The translations under genes and the position numbers were made by a program. The notes below the pieces were generated by a model, which ran no database searches, was not told the DNA's origin, and saw only the letters and a list, made by a program, of their open reading frames with translations. 64,000 nucleotides of DNA from Colwellia chukchiensis (GTDB lineage: Bacteria; Pseudomonadota; Gammaproteobacteria; Enterobacterales; Alteromonadaceae). Each line of letters opens with the position of its first letter. Position 1 is the first letter of the stretch. Of the stretch, positions 1-7,604 are shown one piece after another. The stretch lies in assembly GCF_002104455.1 (NCBI RefSeq), contig NZ_NBOC01000001.1, positions 1 to 64,000 on the forward strand. Direction: 5' to 3'.

Positions 1-2
1 AT

Positions 3-275
3 ACCAGCAAACGTTACCAAGCGTTGTTATGGGCTAATCGAATCATGTCATCAATGAGTGGCCGTGGCGCTTGTTTGGATAATGCAGTAGTTGAAAGGTT
101 CTTCGGTAGCTTGAAAAATGAATGGCTGTTAAATGTTTATCACTTAACAAGAGAAAGTATGAAAATCGATGTTGAAAAATACGTCAAATACTATAACTCA
201 ATTCGATTACATACGACCTTAAATGATATGTCGCCAATTGAGTTTGAAAGTGTAAGTAAAAAGTGTGCGGCCTAG
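3..275 (+). CDS. IS3-family transposase (OrfB), C-terminal part
   Basis: This is the end of a DDE (rve) transposase of the IS3 family. The reading frame is open to the left edge, so the start lies outside the window. The visible part carries the conserved stretch SMSGRGACLDNAVVERFFGS, which contains the last acidic residue of the DDE triad (the E of VERFFGSLK), and the usual C-terminal YNSIRLHTTLNDMSPIEF block. It stops at TAG 273-275. Only the right end of the IS is present, and I could not fix its terminal inverted repeat without the left end. The tail of a different truncated gene starts right after it. Confidence 0.9.
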   Translation, partial: TSKRYQALLWANRIMSSMSGRGACLDNAVVERFFGSLKNEWLLNVYHLTRESMKIDVEKYVKYYNSIRLHTTLNDMSPIEFESVSKKCAA

Positions 276-332
276 CTTGACCAGATCAAAGATGACAAGC
301 GCTTCGCTATTCAATACAGCTATGGCTTTTAA
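276..332 (+). pseudogene. Tail of a truncated gene, beta-barrel-like C-terminus
   Basis: Between the transposase stop and the cytochrome gene, one frame reads DQIKDDKRFAIQYSYGF followed by TAA at 330-332. Alternating polar and hydrophobic residues ending in Phe are typical of the last strand of an outer-membrane beta-barrel. The frame closes upstream at the transposase stop, so the rest of the gene was lost. The cytochrome gene starts 13 bases later with its own GGGAG site, so the lost gene was probably the upstream member of this operon. With so few residues the identity cannot be named; an outer-membrane copper protein would fit the context. Confidence 0.45.
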
Positions 333-345
333 GGGAGACACTTAA

Positions 346-873
346 ATGAAATCAATTATTCAAATATTACTGGTTGTCAGCCTATCTCTTTTGTCTGCTT
401 TTAGCTCTCATGCAGAAGAGAAAATTTCCGGTGCGGAAGTGATCAACAACAATTGTGCAAGATGCCATAACGCTCGCGCTGTTCATGAATTTTCTATTCC
501 CGAATGGAAAGTCATTATGCCGCATATGCGAGAAAAGGCGCATTTAACAGGTAAAGAAACGCAAGCTGTTCTTGAATTTTTGGAACTCACTAGCCAAAGC
601 GTACCTTTGGCAAAAAAAGTAGCGCCAGAAAAGATGATTGCGCCTGATGGAAAGCAATTGTTTACCCAATTTGGTTGCCAAGGCTGCCATTCATTAAAAG
701 GTGATGGTGGCACTGTTGGCCCAGCGTTAGATGAAACGATTAAAAACAAAGGGGTCGGCTTCTTTATTAAGAAGCTCCAAAATCCTCAGTTTAATAACTC
801 ATCTTCTCCTATGCCTAAAATGCCGCTAAACGAGCAACAGATAAAAGCAATAGCTGAGTACATTAAATCATAA
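346..873 (+). CDS. Periplasmic diheme cytochrome c
   Basis: A secreted c-type cytochrome of 175 residues. It has an N-terminal signal peptide (residues 1-23, cleavage near SHA-EE) and two haem-binding motifs, CARCH at 37-41 and CQGCH at 111-115. The second half (GxQLFTQFGCQGCHSLKGDGGTVGPAL) is a typical class I cytochrome fold, and the PMPKMPL segment near the C-terminus may supply a Met ligand. It presumably carries electrons in the periplasm. It precedes the MerR/Cu-ATPase operon and may belong to the copper cassette, though no specific partner is visible. The start ATG has GGGAG 10 bases upstream. Cytochrome maturation genes are at the far end of the window. Confidence 0.85.
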   Translation: MKSIIQILLVVSLSLLSAFSSHAEEKISGAEVINNNCARCHNARAVHEFSIPEWKVIMPHMREKAHLTGKETQAVLEFLELTSQSVPLAKKVAPEKMIAPDGKQLFTQFGCQGCHSLKGDGGTVGPALDETIKNKGVGFFIKKLQNPQFNNSSSPMPKMPLNEQQIKAIAEYIKS

Positions 874-881
874 GGAAGCGC

Positions 882-912
882 TTGACCTGTGTCTTAGGCA
901 CAGGTCTAAGCT
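882..912 (+). promoter_or_regulatory. MerR-type promoter and operator of the copper operon
   Basis: A TTGACC -35 (882-887) and TAAGCT -10 (907-912) are separated by 19 bp, the overlong spacing typical of promoters activated by MerR-family regulators. The spacer holds a perfect dyad, ACCTGTG (885-891) and CACAGGT (899-905), with a 7-bp centre. It lies 44 bp before the MerR gene at 956 and should drive that gene and the ATPase behind it. Confidence 0.85.
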
Positions 913-955
913 GTAGGTGAGAGTACAAACTTAGGTGAAAAACTAAGGAGTAAAT

Positions 956-1369
956 ATGAAAGTAACAGAGCTGGCAAAAAGCCTTGGAACGACTGCTGAT
1001 ACGGTGCGCTATTACACGCGATTGGGACTGTTAAAACCTGCTAAGTCAGTGAACGGCTACAAGTCATACTCGAATAAAGAGGTATCGAGACTTAAATTCA
1101 TTTTAAGTGCCAGAAACCTTGGTTTTGCCGTTGCTGATATCAAGCAAATTCTTAATGAATCTGAAGATGGTAAAAGTGCGTGCCCATTAGTCAGAAGCCT
1201 GATCAAAGAGCGGCTTGAAGAAACAGAAAAACAGTTTCAAGCAATGTTGGCACTTCGAGGAAAAATGTCTTCAGCTCTTTCTCAATGGGAAGAAATGGAA
1301 GACAAAGCACCGACTGCAAACATGGTTTGTCATCTCATCGAAAACTTTGAACAAATTAAAAAGGCATAG
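956..1369 (+). CDS. MerR-family metal-responsive activator
   Basis: A 137-residue MerR-family regulator with an N-terminal winged helix ([26 protein letters not shown]), a linker and a long dimerisation helix. Candidate metal-ligand cysteines are Cys76 (SACPL) and Cys125 (MVCHLIE). The CueR-type C-x7-C metal loop is absent, while Cys76 sits roughly where Zn/Cd/Pb/Hg sensors carry the cross-dimer cysteine. The gene is 8 bases ahead of a Cu(I)-type ATPase and behind a 19-bp-spacer promoter with a perfect dyad, so it most likely regulates this operon. The metal it senses cannot be settled from sequence; copper is suggested by the target and a divalent soft metal by the cysteines. Confidence 0.88.
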   Translation: MKVTELAKSLGTTADTVRYYTRLGLLKPAKSVNGYKSYSNKEVSRLKFILSARNLGFAVADIKQILNESEDGKSACPLVRSLIKERLEETEKQFQAMLALRGKMSSALSQWEEMEDKAPTANMVCHLIENFEQIKKA

Positions 1370-1377
1370 GAGGAAAA

Positions 1378-3714
1378 ATGGTGACTACTAATACAAATAT
1401 AGAAACCGAATCAGGCTGTTGCTGTCAGGCAAAAGCTCAATCCTCTTCGTGTAAAAGTAAGGAGAATACGTTGGAGAAAGTATCACATAACCAACAGCTC
1501 ATCATTGAAGGGGCTGGGTGTGCTAGCTGTGTAGGCAAAATTGAAGGGGCGTTAAAGGCAACTCTTGGTGTAGTCAGTGCGGAAATGAATTTTGCTGATA
1601 GGACTGTAACAGTTTCTGGGACAGCTAAGACAGAAGATTTGATCAAAGCTGTTGAGTCTGTGGGGTATAACGCGAAGCCAATTGATGATAGCTCGGCAAC
1701 AGATGCGCTTGACGAGAAAGAGGCGGCGGATTGGGCATATTACAAAAAGCTAATGCGCGATACGTTTATTGCCCTTTCACTCGGCGTTCCTTTGATGATC
1801 TACAGCATTGTGGTTGGAGAAATGACGGTTGAAACAAACCTTGAACGCATGTCTTGGCTGGTTGTCGGCATTTTAACTTTTGGTGTTATGTATTTTTCAG
1901 GTAAGCATTTTTATGTTGGCGCTTGGAAAAGCTTTAAAAACCACTCCGCTAATATGGACACTCTAATAGCTTTAGGAACAGGTACAGCTTGGGTGTATTC
2001 GATGGTTGTCGTGTTTGCACCTGACGCCGTTCCATTGATGGCACGGCATGTTTATTTTGAAGCTACAGCCATGATCATTGGCTTAATTGATTTAGGTCTA
2101 GCATTAGAAATAAAAGCCAGAGGTAAAACCTCTGAGGCCATTAAACGTCTTATCGGCTTGCAAGCCAAAACAGCAACCGTGGTTCGTGACAACAAAGAGG
2201 TTCAGATAGGTATCGAACAGGTTTTGCTTCATGATGTTGTGAAGGTAAAGCCGGGTGAAAAAATTCCCGTCGATGGTGTAGTATTGGAAGGGCACACCTC
2301 TATTGATGAGTCCATGTTGACAGGCGAACCGATGCCTGTTGAAAAAGCCGAAGAAGATGAGGTTGTCGCTGGTACTTTGAACAAATCAGGCATGATTTTA
2401 TTTAGAGCCACACGCGTTGGTAAAGACACGGCGCTTGCGCAAATCATCAATATGGTGAAACGAGCACAAAATTCAAAACCGCCGATTGGCCGCTTGGCCG
2501 ATGTTATTTCAGCTTTTTTCGTGCCTGTAGTGATGATCATCTCTGTGTTAAGTGCGCTAGCATGGCTTAACTTTGGACCTGAGCCAGCAATTGCTTTTGC
2601 CATCGTATCAGCAACTACCGTACTCATTATTGCCTGCCCATGTGCTTTGGGCTTGGCAACGCCCATGTCTGTCATGGTCGGAGTAGGAAAAGCAGCAGAA
2701 GCCGGAGTGCTTATTCGAAACGGTGAAGCACTGCAAACCGCCTCTAAAATCACTGCCATGATTTTAGATAAAACGGGCACTATTACTGAAGGAGCACCTA
2801 AGGTAACCGATATTGTCTTAGCAAAAGCCACTGACGAAAAAGACGTGCTACAGCTTGCAGCAAGTTTAGAAAGTGGCTCAGAGCACCCCTTAGCGCAAGC
2901 GATTGTTGAAAGTGCATTAGATAAGGATATTGAGTTACTAAAAATTGAAGCGTTTAACGCCATTACGGGTTTTGGTGTAGAAGCAAACTGCAACAATAAA
3001 GCCCTGCTTTTCGGAAACGATAAACTAATGAAGTTAAAAGGCATAGACCTCACTGGCTTTGTTGAACAAGCGCAGTCTTTAGCCAAAGAAGCCAAAACAC
3101 CTATGTACTTTGCTGTAGATGGTGAACTTGCAGCAATCATTGCAGTTGCAGATCCTATTAAATCAGACTCAATCTCTGCTATCAAACGACTTCAGGCTAA
3201 TGGTATACGCGTCATCATGTTAACGGGTGATAACAAGGAAACCGCTGCCGCTGTTGCCAAAAAAGCGGGTATTAGTGAGTTTCTTGCTGAAGTGCTGCCA
3301 GAAGATAAAGCCAACAAGGTGAAAGAGCTACAAGAAGGCGGCGAAATTGTTGGTATGACAGGAGATGGCATCAACGATGCTCCTGCGCTAGCGTTAGCCG
3401 ATGTTGGCTTCGCCATAGGCACAGGGACTGATGTAGCTATCGAAAGTGCTGACATTACCCTAATGCGTGGTTCACTTCATGGCCTTGCTGATGCCATAGC
3501 GGTAAGCAAAGCTACTTTACGAAATATAAAACAAAACTTGTTTGGCGCGTTTGTCTATAACGTAGCCGGGATTCCTTTTGCTGCGGGGATTCTATATCCC
3601 TTCTTTGGCATTCTGCTTAGCCCTGTAATTGCAGGAGCTGCAATGGCGTTTTCGTCATTGACTGTAGTGTCAAATGCAAATCGACTTCGCTTTTTTAAAG
3701 CCCAAAACTCATAG
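1378..3714 (+). CDS. copA: P1B-1-type Cu(I)-exporting ATPase
   Basis: An inner-membrane ATPase of 778 residues that pumps monovalent copper out of the cytoplasm. In order it has a Cys-rich N-terminus (CCC at 14-16, then C25), one HMA domain with GCASC (Cys48, Cys51), paired TM helices, an actuator domain ([12 protein letters not shown]), the transmembrane CPC motif at 420-422, the phosphorylation site DKTGT (Asp464), the SEHPL motif, the TGDGINDAP hinge, and C-terminal helices with YN and MAFSS. CPC with YN and MxxSS defines the Cu(I)/Ag(I) group. It follows the MerR gene by 8 bases with an AGGAGG-like site. The extra N-terminal cysteines may take copper from a chaperone. Confidence 0.95.
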   Translation: MVTTNTNIETESGCCCQAKAQSSSCKSKENTLEKVSHNQQLIIEGAGCASCVGKIEGALKATLGVVSAEMNFADRTVTVSGTAKTEDLIKAVESVGYNAKPIDDSSATDALDEKEAADWAYYKKLMRDTFIALSLGVPLMIYSIVVGEMTVETNLERMSWLVVGILTFGVMYFSGKHFYVGAWKSFKNHSANMDTLIALGTGTAWVYSMVVVFAPDAVPLMARHVYFEATAMIIGLIDLGLALEIKARGKTSEAIKRLIGLQAKTATVVRDNKEVQIGIEQVLLHDVVKVKPGEKIPVDGVVLEGHTSIDESMLTGEPMPVEKAEEDEVVAGTLNKSGMILFRATRVGKDTALAQIINMVKRAQNSKPPIGRLADVISAFFVPVVMIISVLSALAWLNFGPEPAIAFAIVSATTVLIIACPCALGLATPMSVMVGVGKAAEAGVLIRNGEALQTASKITAMILDKTGTITEGAPKVTDIVLAKATDEKDVLQLAASLESGSEHPLAQAIVESALDKDIELLKIEAFNAITGFGVEANCNNKALLFGNDKLMKLKGIDLTGFVEQAQSLAKEAKTPMYFAVDGELAAIIAVADPIKSDSISAIKRLQANGIRVIMLTGDNKETAAAVAKKAGISEFLAEVLPEDKANKVKELQEGGEIVGMTGDGINDAPALALADVGFAIGTGTDVAIESADITLMRGSLHGLADAIAVSKATLRNIKQNLFGAFVYNVAGIPFAAGILYPFFGILLSPVIAGAAMAFSSLTVVSNANRLRFFKAQNS

Positions 3715-3738
3715 AAAGTAAGCATTAGGAGAATCACA

Positions 3739-4092
3739 ATGATGATAATTAACTTATTAGGCTTAGTGTTAATCGCGCTGATTACTTGGTGGTTTTGGCT
3801 ATACAAACCCAATAAAACAATTGTTCAAGATAATGAAGTACTCATTGAAGTGAGGGATGGCGTGTATTCACCATCCTCAATTCAAGTGTCTGCTAGTCAG
3901 CCTGTCACTCTGAAGTTTATGCGCAAAGATCAATCACCCTGCGCTGAAACAATGCTTATTCCATCATTAGAGATAAGCGAGCAGCTTAAATTAAATGAAA
4001 TTACTCAAATTACCTTATTGAACTTATCAGCGGGAGAGCATGAGTTTCATTGTCAGATGCAAATGTATCGCGGTGTTTTAAAGGTTGTTTAG
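3739..4092 (+). CDS. Membrane-anchored cupredoxin-like protein
   Basis: A 117-residue protein with one N-terminal membrane helix (about residues 3-22, ending WWFWLYKP) and a periplasmic cupredoxin-like domain. The C-terminal half keeps a copper-site pattern: a Cys in SPCAETM, then HEFHCQMQMYRG, giving His, Cys and Met ligands. This resembles the Cupredoxin_1 family found in metal-resistance clusters. It probably binds copper outside the inner membrane, either as a sink or handing it to another carrier. It starts 24 bases after the ATPase gene with an AGGAGA-like site and is clearly in the same operon. Confidence 0.85.
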   Translation: MMIINLLGLVLIALITWWFWLYKPNKTIVQDNEVLIEVRDGVYSPSSIQVSASQPVTLKFMRKDQSPCAETMLIPSLEISEQLKLNEITQITLLNLSAGEHEFHCQMQMYRGVLKVV

Positions 4093-4100
4093 GAGGGGTT

Positions 4101-4454
4101 ATGAACATGAAAAAAGTGACAGCCATTTTTGATGAAATGGTGTTAACACGAGTAGAAGAGGCACTACTTTCACATGGCTATAAAGGCTTTACCATTCATA
4201 AAGCAACAGGCAGAGGTGCATATGCTGATACTTACAACAGAAATCACTTATCAGCACATATAGTAATGACCATTTATGTTGCTTTTGATGATGCTGAACA
4301 TGTTGCTGAAGTTTTGCTCGATGCTGCGCATACCAACATTGAAGGCGAAGGATTAGTTAGCATCTCTCCTGTGGATAATCTCTACTGGATAAATTCTAAG
4401 TCTGAAGCTTCAAAGGAAGATTTAAGGTCAATAGGAGGCCAATATGAAAAATGA
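4101..4454 (+). CDS. PII-like (GlnB-fold) small protein in the copper operon
   Basis: A 117-residue protein starting at ATG 4101, which has a strong AGGAGG site; an in-frame upstream extension to 4050 has no ribosome site and overlaps the previous gene. The layout is that of the PII/GlnB ferredoxin-like fold: an N-terminal KKVTAIFDEMVLTRVEEAL strand-helix, a T-loop-like GRGAYADTYNRNHLSAH segment, and a C-terminal GEGLVSISPVDNLYWI strand. PII-like proteins next to metal transporters are known and may bind a metal or nucleotide to adjust transport. No uridylylation Tyr can be assigned confidently. It overlaps the next gene by 11 bases, which suggests translational coupling. Confidence 0.75.
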   Translation: MNMKKVTAIFDEMVLTRVEEALLSHGYKGFTIHKATGRGAYADTYNRNHLSAHIVMTIYVAFDDAEHVAEVLLDAAHTNIEGEGLVSISPVDNLYWINSKSEASKEDLRSIGGQYEK

Positions 4455-4779
4455 GCACCCTAAATTTTGGTCAACACCCACGGGTTGGGCTGCATTGGTG
4501 CTTATTGCCGCAGCCACCTATTTTTTAATCTTTGAACATGGACAGCATGTACTGCAATTTCTTCCTTATTTGATTTTATTGCTATGCCCGTTGATGCACG
4601 TATTTATGCATGGCAGTCATGGCAAACATGGCCACGATCATTCACATGCGCCTGATGAGAAAAAGGAAGAGAGCTTTCAAGAACTAACGGATAAAAATGC
4701 TGCCTATCGTGACGGCTACATACAAGGGTTAGAGGAAGGACGTAAGGAATCACATAAAAAGGAGAACAGTGATGAATGA
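4444..4779 (+). CDS. Small His-rich membrane protein (DUF2933-like)
   Basis: A 111-residue protein with two membrane helices (about 14-30 and 37-56), a His-rich stretch (HGSHGKHGHDHSHAP, about 57-71) and a charged C-terminal tail (LTDKNAAYRDGYIQGLEEGRKES) that should be cytoplasmic. It resembles the DUF2933 proteins common in copper and silver resistance clusters. The histidines suggest metal binding, but no function has been shown for the family that I can name. It overlaps genes on both sides (11 and 8 bases), a sign of translational coupling. Confidence 0.72.
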   Translation: MKNEHPKFWSTPTGWAALVLIAAATYFLIFEHGQHVLQFLPYLILLLCPLMHVFMHGSHGKHGHDHSHAPDEKKEESFQELTDKNAAYRDGYIQGLEEGRKESHKKENSDE

Positions 4780-5437
4780 GACATATGATTATGGCTTATG
4801 GTCAATGGTGATACTGAACTCAGCAATTTTTATCTTTTTTGCCTTTAGTTTTGTAAAACCAAAAACTTCTACTGATTGGAGAAGCCTTGGAGCGTTCTCC
4901 GCCTTTGTAGTCGCCCTATTTACTGAAATGTATGGGTTCCCTTTAACTATCTACTTTTTGTCTGGTTGGTTAACTGAAAACTATCCAGAAGTTAACTTCT
5001 TTGCGCATGAAAATGGACATTTATTACATACCTTCTTTGGTTTTGAAGGTGATGCCCATTGGGACCCATTTCATATAGCGAGTATGGTGTTTATTGTTGC
5101 AGGTTTCTTTATGTTGTCTTCAGCATGGAATGTATTGCATCACGCGCAAAAACATCATCAATTGGCTACAACTGGATGGTATGCAAGGTGTCGCCACCCA
5201 CAGTATCTAGCTTTCATTCTAATCATGTTCGGCTTCTTATTGCAGTGGCCGACCATCCCAACACTTGCGATGTTTCCAATCTTAGTCGTTGTTTACGTCA
5301 AGCTAGCGAAACGCGAAGAAGCACAAGCGATTACTGAATTTGGCTCTGAGTACCACAAGTATATGGAGTCGACACCAAGTTGGATTCCAAATTTTAATAA
5401 GAACATAGAAGGTAAAAATCATGAAAACGTTAGGTAA
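4772..5437 (+). CDS. Isoprenylcysteine carboxyl methyltransferase-like membrane protein
   Basis: A polytopic membrane protein of 221 residues, read from ATG 4772, which sits 7 bases after an AAGGAG site; a GTG one codon upstream is less likely. It has about five hydrophobic helices. The C-terminal part carries the ICMT/PEMT-type S-adenosylmethionine signature TTGWYARCRHPQYLAFILIM, then KREEAQAITEFGSEYHKYMES. Related proteins recur in copper and mercury resistance clusters, where their substrate is unknown. It overlaps the next gene by 17 bases. A methyltransferase fold is well supported; the actual methyl acceptor is not. Confidence 0.82.
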   Translation: MNETYDYGLWSMVILNSAIFIFFAFSFVKPKTSTDWRSLGAFSAFVVALFTEMYGFPLTIYFLSGWLTENYPEVNFFAHENGHLLHTFFGFEGDAHWDPFHIASMVFIVAGFFMLSSAWNVLHHAQKHHQLATTGWYARCRHPQYLAFILIMFGFLLQWPTIPTLAMFPILVVVYVKLAKREEAQAITEFGSEYHKYMESTPSWIPNFNKNIEGKNHENVR

Positions 5438-5843
5438 ATCAATTCTATTTGTCAGCTCACTATTGGCGGCCACAAGTTTATTTGCTCAAAACAATGAGCA
5501 TAAACATGAAGGTGCGAACAATTCTGATATGCATCAAGGCATGGCAATGTCGCATGAAAATATGGAAAAAATGCATAAAAAGATGATGGAAATGAAAAAA
5601 GAAGTTTTAGCAATTAAATCTGAACAAGATCCTGAAAAGCAAAAAAGAATGATGCATAAACATAGACGTTCAATGATGAAAATTATGCAGATCATGCATC
5701 GAGGTATGGAAGACAAACCTATACATAAACAAATTGCAATGGCTGAACATCATCTGGAAATGATGGAAAACATGATGCCTCAAATGAAAGAAAAGATGAC
5801 AGAAATGAAAGGCAAAAAACAAAACCACTCGCACTCTCATTAG
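5421..5843 (+). CDS. Met/His-rich periplasmic metal-binding protein
   Basis: A secreted protein of 140 residues with a signal peptide (residues 1-22, cleavage near LFA-QN). The mature chain is extremely rich in Met and His, with repeats such as MHQGMAMSHENMEKMHKKMMEMKK and a C-terminal HSHSH. It is predicted to be mostly helical. This composition fits periplasmic copper or silver buffering, as in CopC-less cassettes and SilE/PcoE-like proteins, although there is no clear homology to those families by eye. Its start lies inside the methyltransferase gene, with AGAAGG upstream. Confidence 0.78.
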   Translation: MKTLGKSILFVSSLLAATSLFAQNNEHKHEGANNSDMHQGMAMSHENMEKMHKKMMEMKKEVLAIKSEQDPEKQKRMMHKHRRSMMKIMQIMHRGMEDKPIHKQIAMAEHHLEMMENMMPQMKEKMTEMKGKKQNHSHSH

Positions 5844-5853
5844 GAGGTAAATT

Positions 5854-6225
5854 ATGAGCGATTTAGAGCATAGAGTTGGCGTTAGAGAGCAGAATTTAGT
5901 TGTTCGCAATTTGAGGCTAAGTAATGTCACAGAAGAAAATTGTGACGAGCTAGTAAAAGAAATTGATCAGCTTTTTGGTATTGATGAAGTTAGCTACAAC
6001 ATCAAAGAAGGTGAAATACATCTCGCATATGATGCGGTGAACATAAACCTTGATGGGGTTGAGGAAGTAATTCGCAAACATGGTGCTGATGTTCATGATG
6101 ATTGGTGGACACATACTAAAGAAAGCTACTACAAATTTGTTGATCAGAATGTTAAAGACAACGCTGCTCATAAACCGTGGAGTTGTCACAAAGTTCCTCC
6201 GGGTGCAAGCCGGAAAAATAAGTAA
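5854..6225 (+). CDS. HMA-fold-like small protein without the CxxC motif
   Basis: A 123-residue cytoplasmic protein with a strong AGGAGG site. Residues about 15-77 (LVVRNLRLSNVTEENCDELVKEI...GVEEVIRKHGAD) have the beta-alpha-beta-beta-alpha-beta layout of heavy-metal-associated domains, but the metal-binding CxxC is missing; only Cys30 is present. The C-terminal extension (WWTHTKESYYKFVDQN...KPWSCHKVPPG) holds a Cys-His pair. It is the next gene in the copper operon. It may be a modified chaperone or a partner of the ATPase; the function is unknown. Confidence 0.68.
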   Translation: MSDLEHRVGVREQNLVVRNLRLSNVTEENCDELVKEIDQLFGIDEVSYNIKEGEIHLAYDAVNINLDGVEEVIRKHGADVHDDWWTHTKESYYKFVDQNVKDNAAHKPWSCHKVPPGASRKNK

Positions 6226-6272
6226 GCTTACGAAAAGCTTGCTCAGTTAATAAGTAAGATGAGGAGAAAATG

Positions 6273-6620
6273 ATGAAAACATCCAATATGAAAATTCTAC
6301 TTTTATTTGTATTTGGTATCTTTCTAGCGGGTTGTTCCAATACTGCGTTTTATCACAAAAATATGATGAGGGGTCAAGTGGTTGAGCAGTCTACTGATCG
6401 AACTCTGATTTGTATTGGTGCCAAACATGGCGCGGAGGTTGGACAAAAATACAGTGTTATTAGATTCCATGAGGAAATAGCGCCGGGTGAAGGTGATGAT
6501 CCGTATACCATAGAAAAAGTGGGAACTGTTCAAATTACTAAAATTGTGAATGATCACTTCGCTACGGTAAAACTACTATCAGGTGATATTGCAGCGAAAG
6601 ATATGGTGGAGCTTGAATAG
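6273..6620 (+). CDS. Small lipoprotein in the copper operon
   Basis: A 115-residue lipoprotein. The signal peptide ends in the lipobox LAGC (Cys21) after a hydrophobic run LLLFVFGIF. The mature part, with GQVVEQSTDRTLICIGAKHGAEVGQKYSVIRF and later KVGTVQITKIVNDHFATVKLLSGDI, looks like an all-beta domain of the kind that binds surfaces or metals. I do not recognise a named family. ATG 6273 is preferred to ATG 6270 because it sits 6 rather than 3 bases from GAGGAG. It lies 47 bases after the HMA-like gene and probably belongs to the same transcript. Confidence 0.75.
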   Translation: MKTSNMKILLLFVFGIFLAGCSNTAFYHKNMMRGQVVEQSTDRTLICIGAKHGAEVGQKYSVIRFHEEIAPGEGDDPYTIEKVGTVQITKIVNDHFATVKLLSGDIAAKDMVELE

Positions 6621-6659
6621 TAATTAAGTGGTGGCGCAAGCCACCACTGGAGAATAACG

Positions 6660-6920
6660 ATGAAACTTAATGAGAAAGCTTTTGCGTTGGCTTGTGCAGC
6701 CGCCTTTGGCATTGTTTGGTTGGTTTGTTCAATGGTGGTAATGATGCTGCCTGATATGATGTCTAGTATGACGGGCAACATGTTGCATACTGACTGGAAA
6801 ATTCTGGGCTGGCAGATGTCCTTTATAGGAGTATTTATTGGTGGATTTTTTTGGGTGTTATTTGCAGGTGTAACAGGGGGAATTGTAGCAAAGATTTACA
6901 ATAACCTGAATTCGAAATAG
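6660..6920 (+). CDS. Two-helix membrane protein (DUF5676-like)
   Basis: An 86-residue inner-membrane protein with two strongly hydrophobic helices (about 8-32 and 52-76) and a Met-rich loop between them (MMLPDMMSSMTGNMLH). It resembles DUF5676 proteins, often found at the end of copper or mercury resistance clusters. The Met cluster could bind Cu(I), which is inference. It has a GGAG site and lies 39 bases after the lipoprotein gene, as the last gene of the copper cassette. Confidence 0.7.
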   Translation: MKLNEKAFALACAAAFGIVWLVCSMVVMMLPDMMSSMTGNMLHTDWKILGWQMSFIGVFIGGFFWVLFAGVTGGIVAKIYNNLNSK

Positions 6921-7038
6921 TAGTCACATTTAGATTGGTGGAAATAATTAAATTAACAACAGCGAATCCATTTAATCAATCATTAATTGAATGACGCTAA
7001 GCAAGAATGAAAAACTTTTTTCAGTTTGAATTTGAAGT

Positions 7039-7113
7039 CTAAGGTGTGACTTAAACATACCTTAGTTATTGAATTATAAGGTAAAGTGTATTTTATCTGG
7101 CACTCAATTTGCA
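7039..7113 (+). promoter_or_regulatory. Sigma-54 promoter of fliE with upstream half-sites
   Basis: TGGCAC (7098-7103), five bases, then TTGCA (7109-7113) matches the sigma-54 -24/-12 consensus exactly, with GG and GC 10 bp apart. Transcription should start near 7124. Upstream lie three related half-sites, CTAAGGT (7039-7045), ACCTTAG (7059-7065) and TAAGGT (7077-7082), forming two overlapping dyads. They could bind an activator such as a flagellar FlrC-type protein. The rest of the 6921-7134 gap shows nothing else. Confidence 0.8.
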
Positions 7114-7152
7114 GTCTTAGTGAGAGACAATTAATTGACGAAGAGTATGTTT

Positions 7153-7461
7153 ATGCTTCATATCGAAAACACTTTAATTAGCCAGCTCCAAAACTCATCT
7201 GTTTATAAATCGAGCTTAGAGGAACAAAAAACTAATAATAATGAGTTCTCTAAACTACTTATTAAAGCGATTGACAATGTAAATGAATTGCATCAAAAAG
7301 CAGGTAAAGCGACAAAAGAATTCGAGTTAGGGACAACAGACATTAGTTTAGCAGAGGTTATGATTGCAAGATCAAAAGCAGGAGTTGCTACTGAAGCCAC
7401 TATACAAGTTAGAAATAAAGCAATAGAAGGGTACAAAGAAATTATGAATATGGCTCTATAA
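7153..7461 (+). CDS. fliE: Orphan flagellar basal-body protein FliE
   Basis: A 102-residue protein matching FliE, which joins the MS ring to the proximal rod of the flagellum. The C-terminal signature is unmistakable: KEFELGTTDISLAEVMIARSKAGVATEATIQVRNKAIEGYKEIMNM. The length matches the family (about 104). ATG 7153 is preferred because GAAGAG lies 7 bases upstream and inside the leader expected from the sigma-54 start; TTG 7135 and ATG 7147 are alternatives. No other flagellar gene is present on this island, so this is an extra or displaced copy. Confidence 0.88.
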   Translation: MLHIENTLISQLQNSSVYKSSLEEQKTNNNEFSKLLIKAIDNVNELHQKAGKATKEFELGTTDISLAEVMIARSKAGVATEATIQVRNKAIEGYKEIMNMAL

Positions 7462-7517
7462 ACTTTTAGTATGTTAGAGTAAACAACTAGAATTTATGAT
7501 AGAAAGTCATCGTTTTA

Positions 7518-7604
7518 TTTCGTTCATGTACGAAATTATTAAATGGACTTTCGTTCATGTAATTGTTATGGTGTACGAAAGGTATAGGTTTCGTACATAT
7601 GAAA
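7518..7604 (+). promoter_or_regulatory. Three res-like dyads at the resolvase start
   Basis: Three sites share the arms TTTCGT and ACGAAA or a close variant: 7518-7535 (6-bp arms, 6-bp centre), 7549-7580 (6-bp arms, 20-bp centre) and 7589-7604 (TTTCGT with GAAA). The third overlaps the resolvase start codon. Three subsites of unequal length beside a serine resolvase is the layout of a Tn3-type res region, where resolvase both recombines and represses its own gene. The words differ from the Tn3 consensus. Confidence 0.65.

Noticed and set aside
2229-3185. Long antisense open frame opposite copA
   Set aside because: It is a shadow of the ATPase gene, with low-complexity Ser/Ala composition and no start signals.
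4050-4100. N-terminal extension of the PII-like protein
   Set aside because: Overlaps the cupredoxin gene and lacks a ribosome site; ATG 4101 has AGGAGG.
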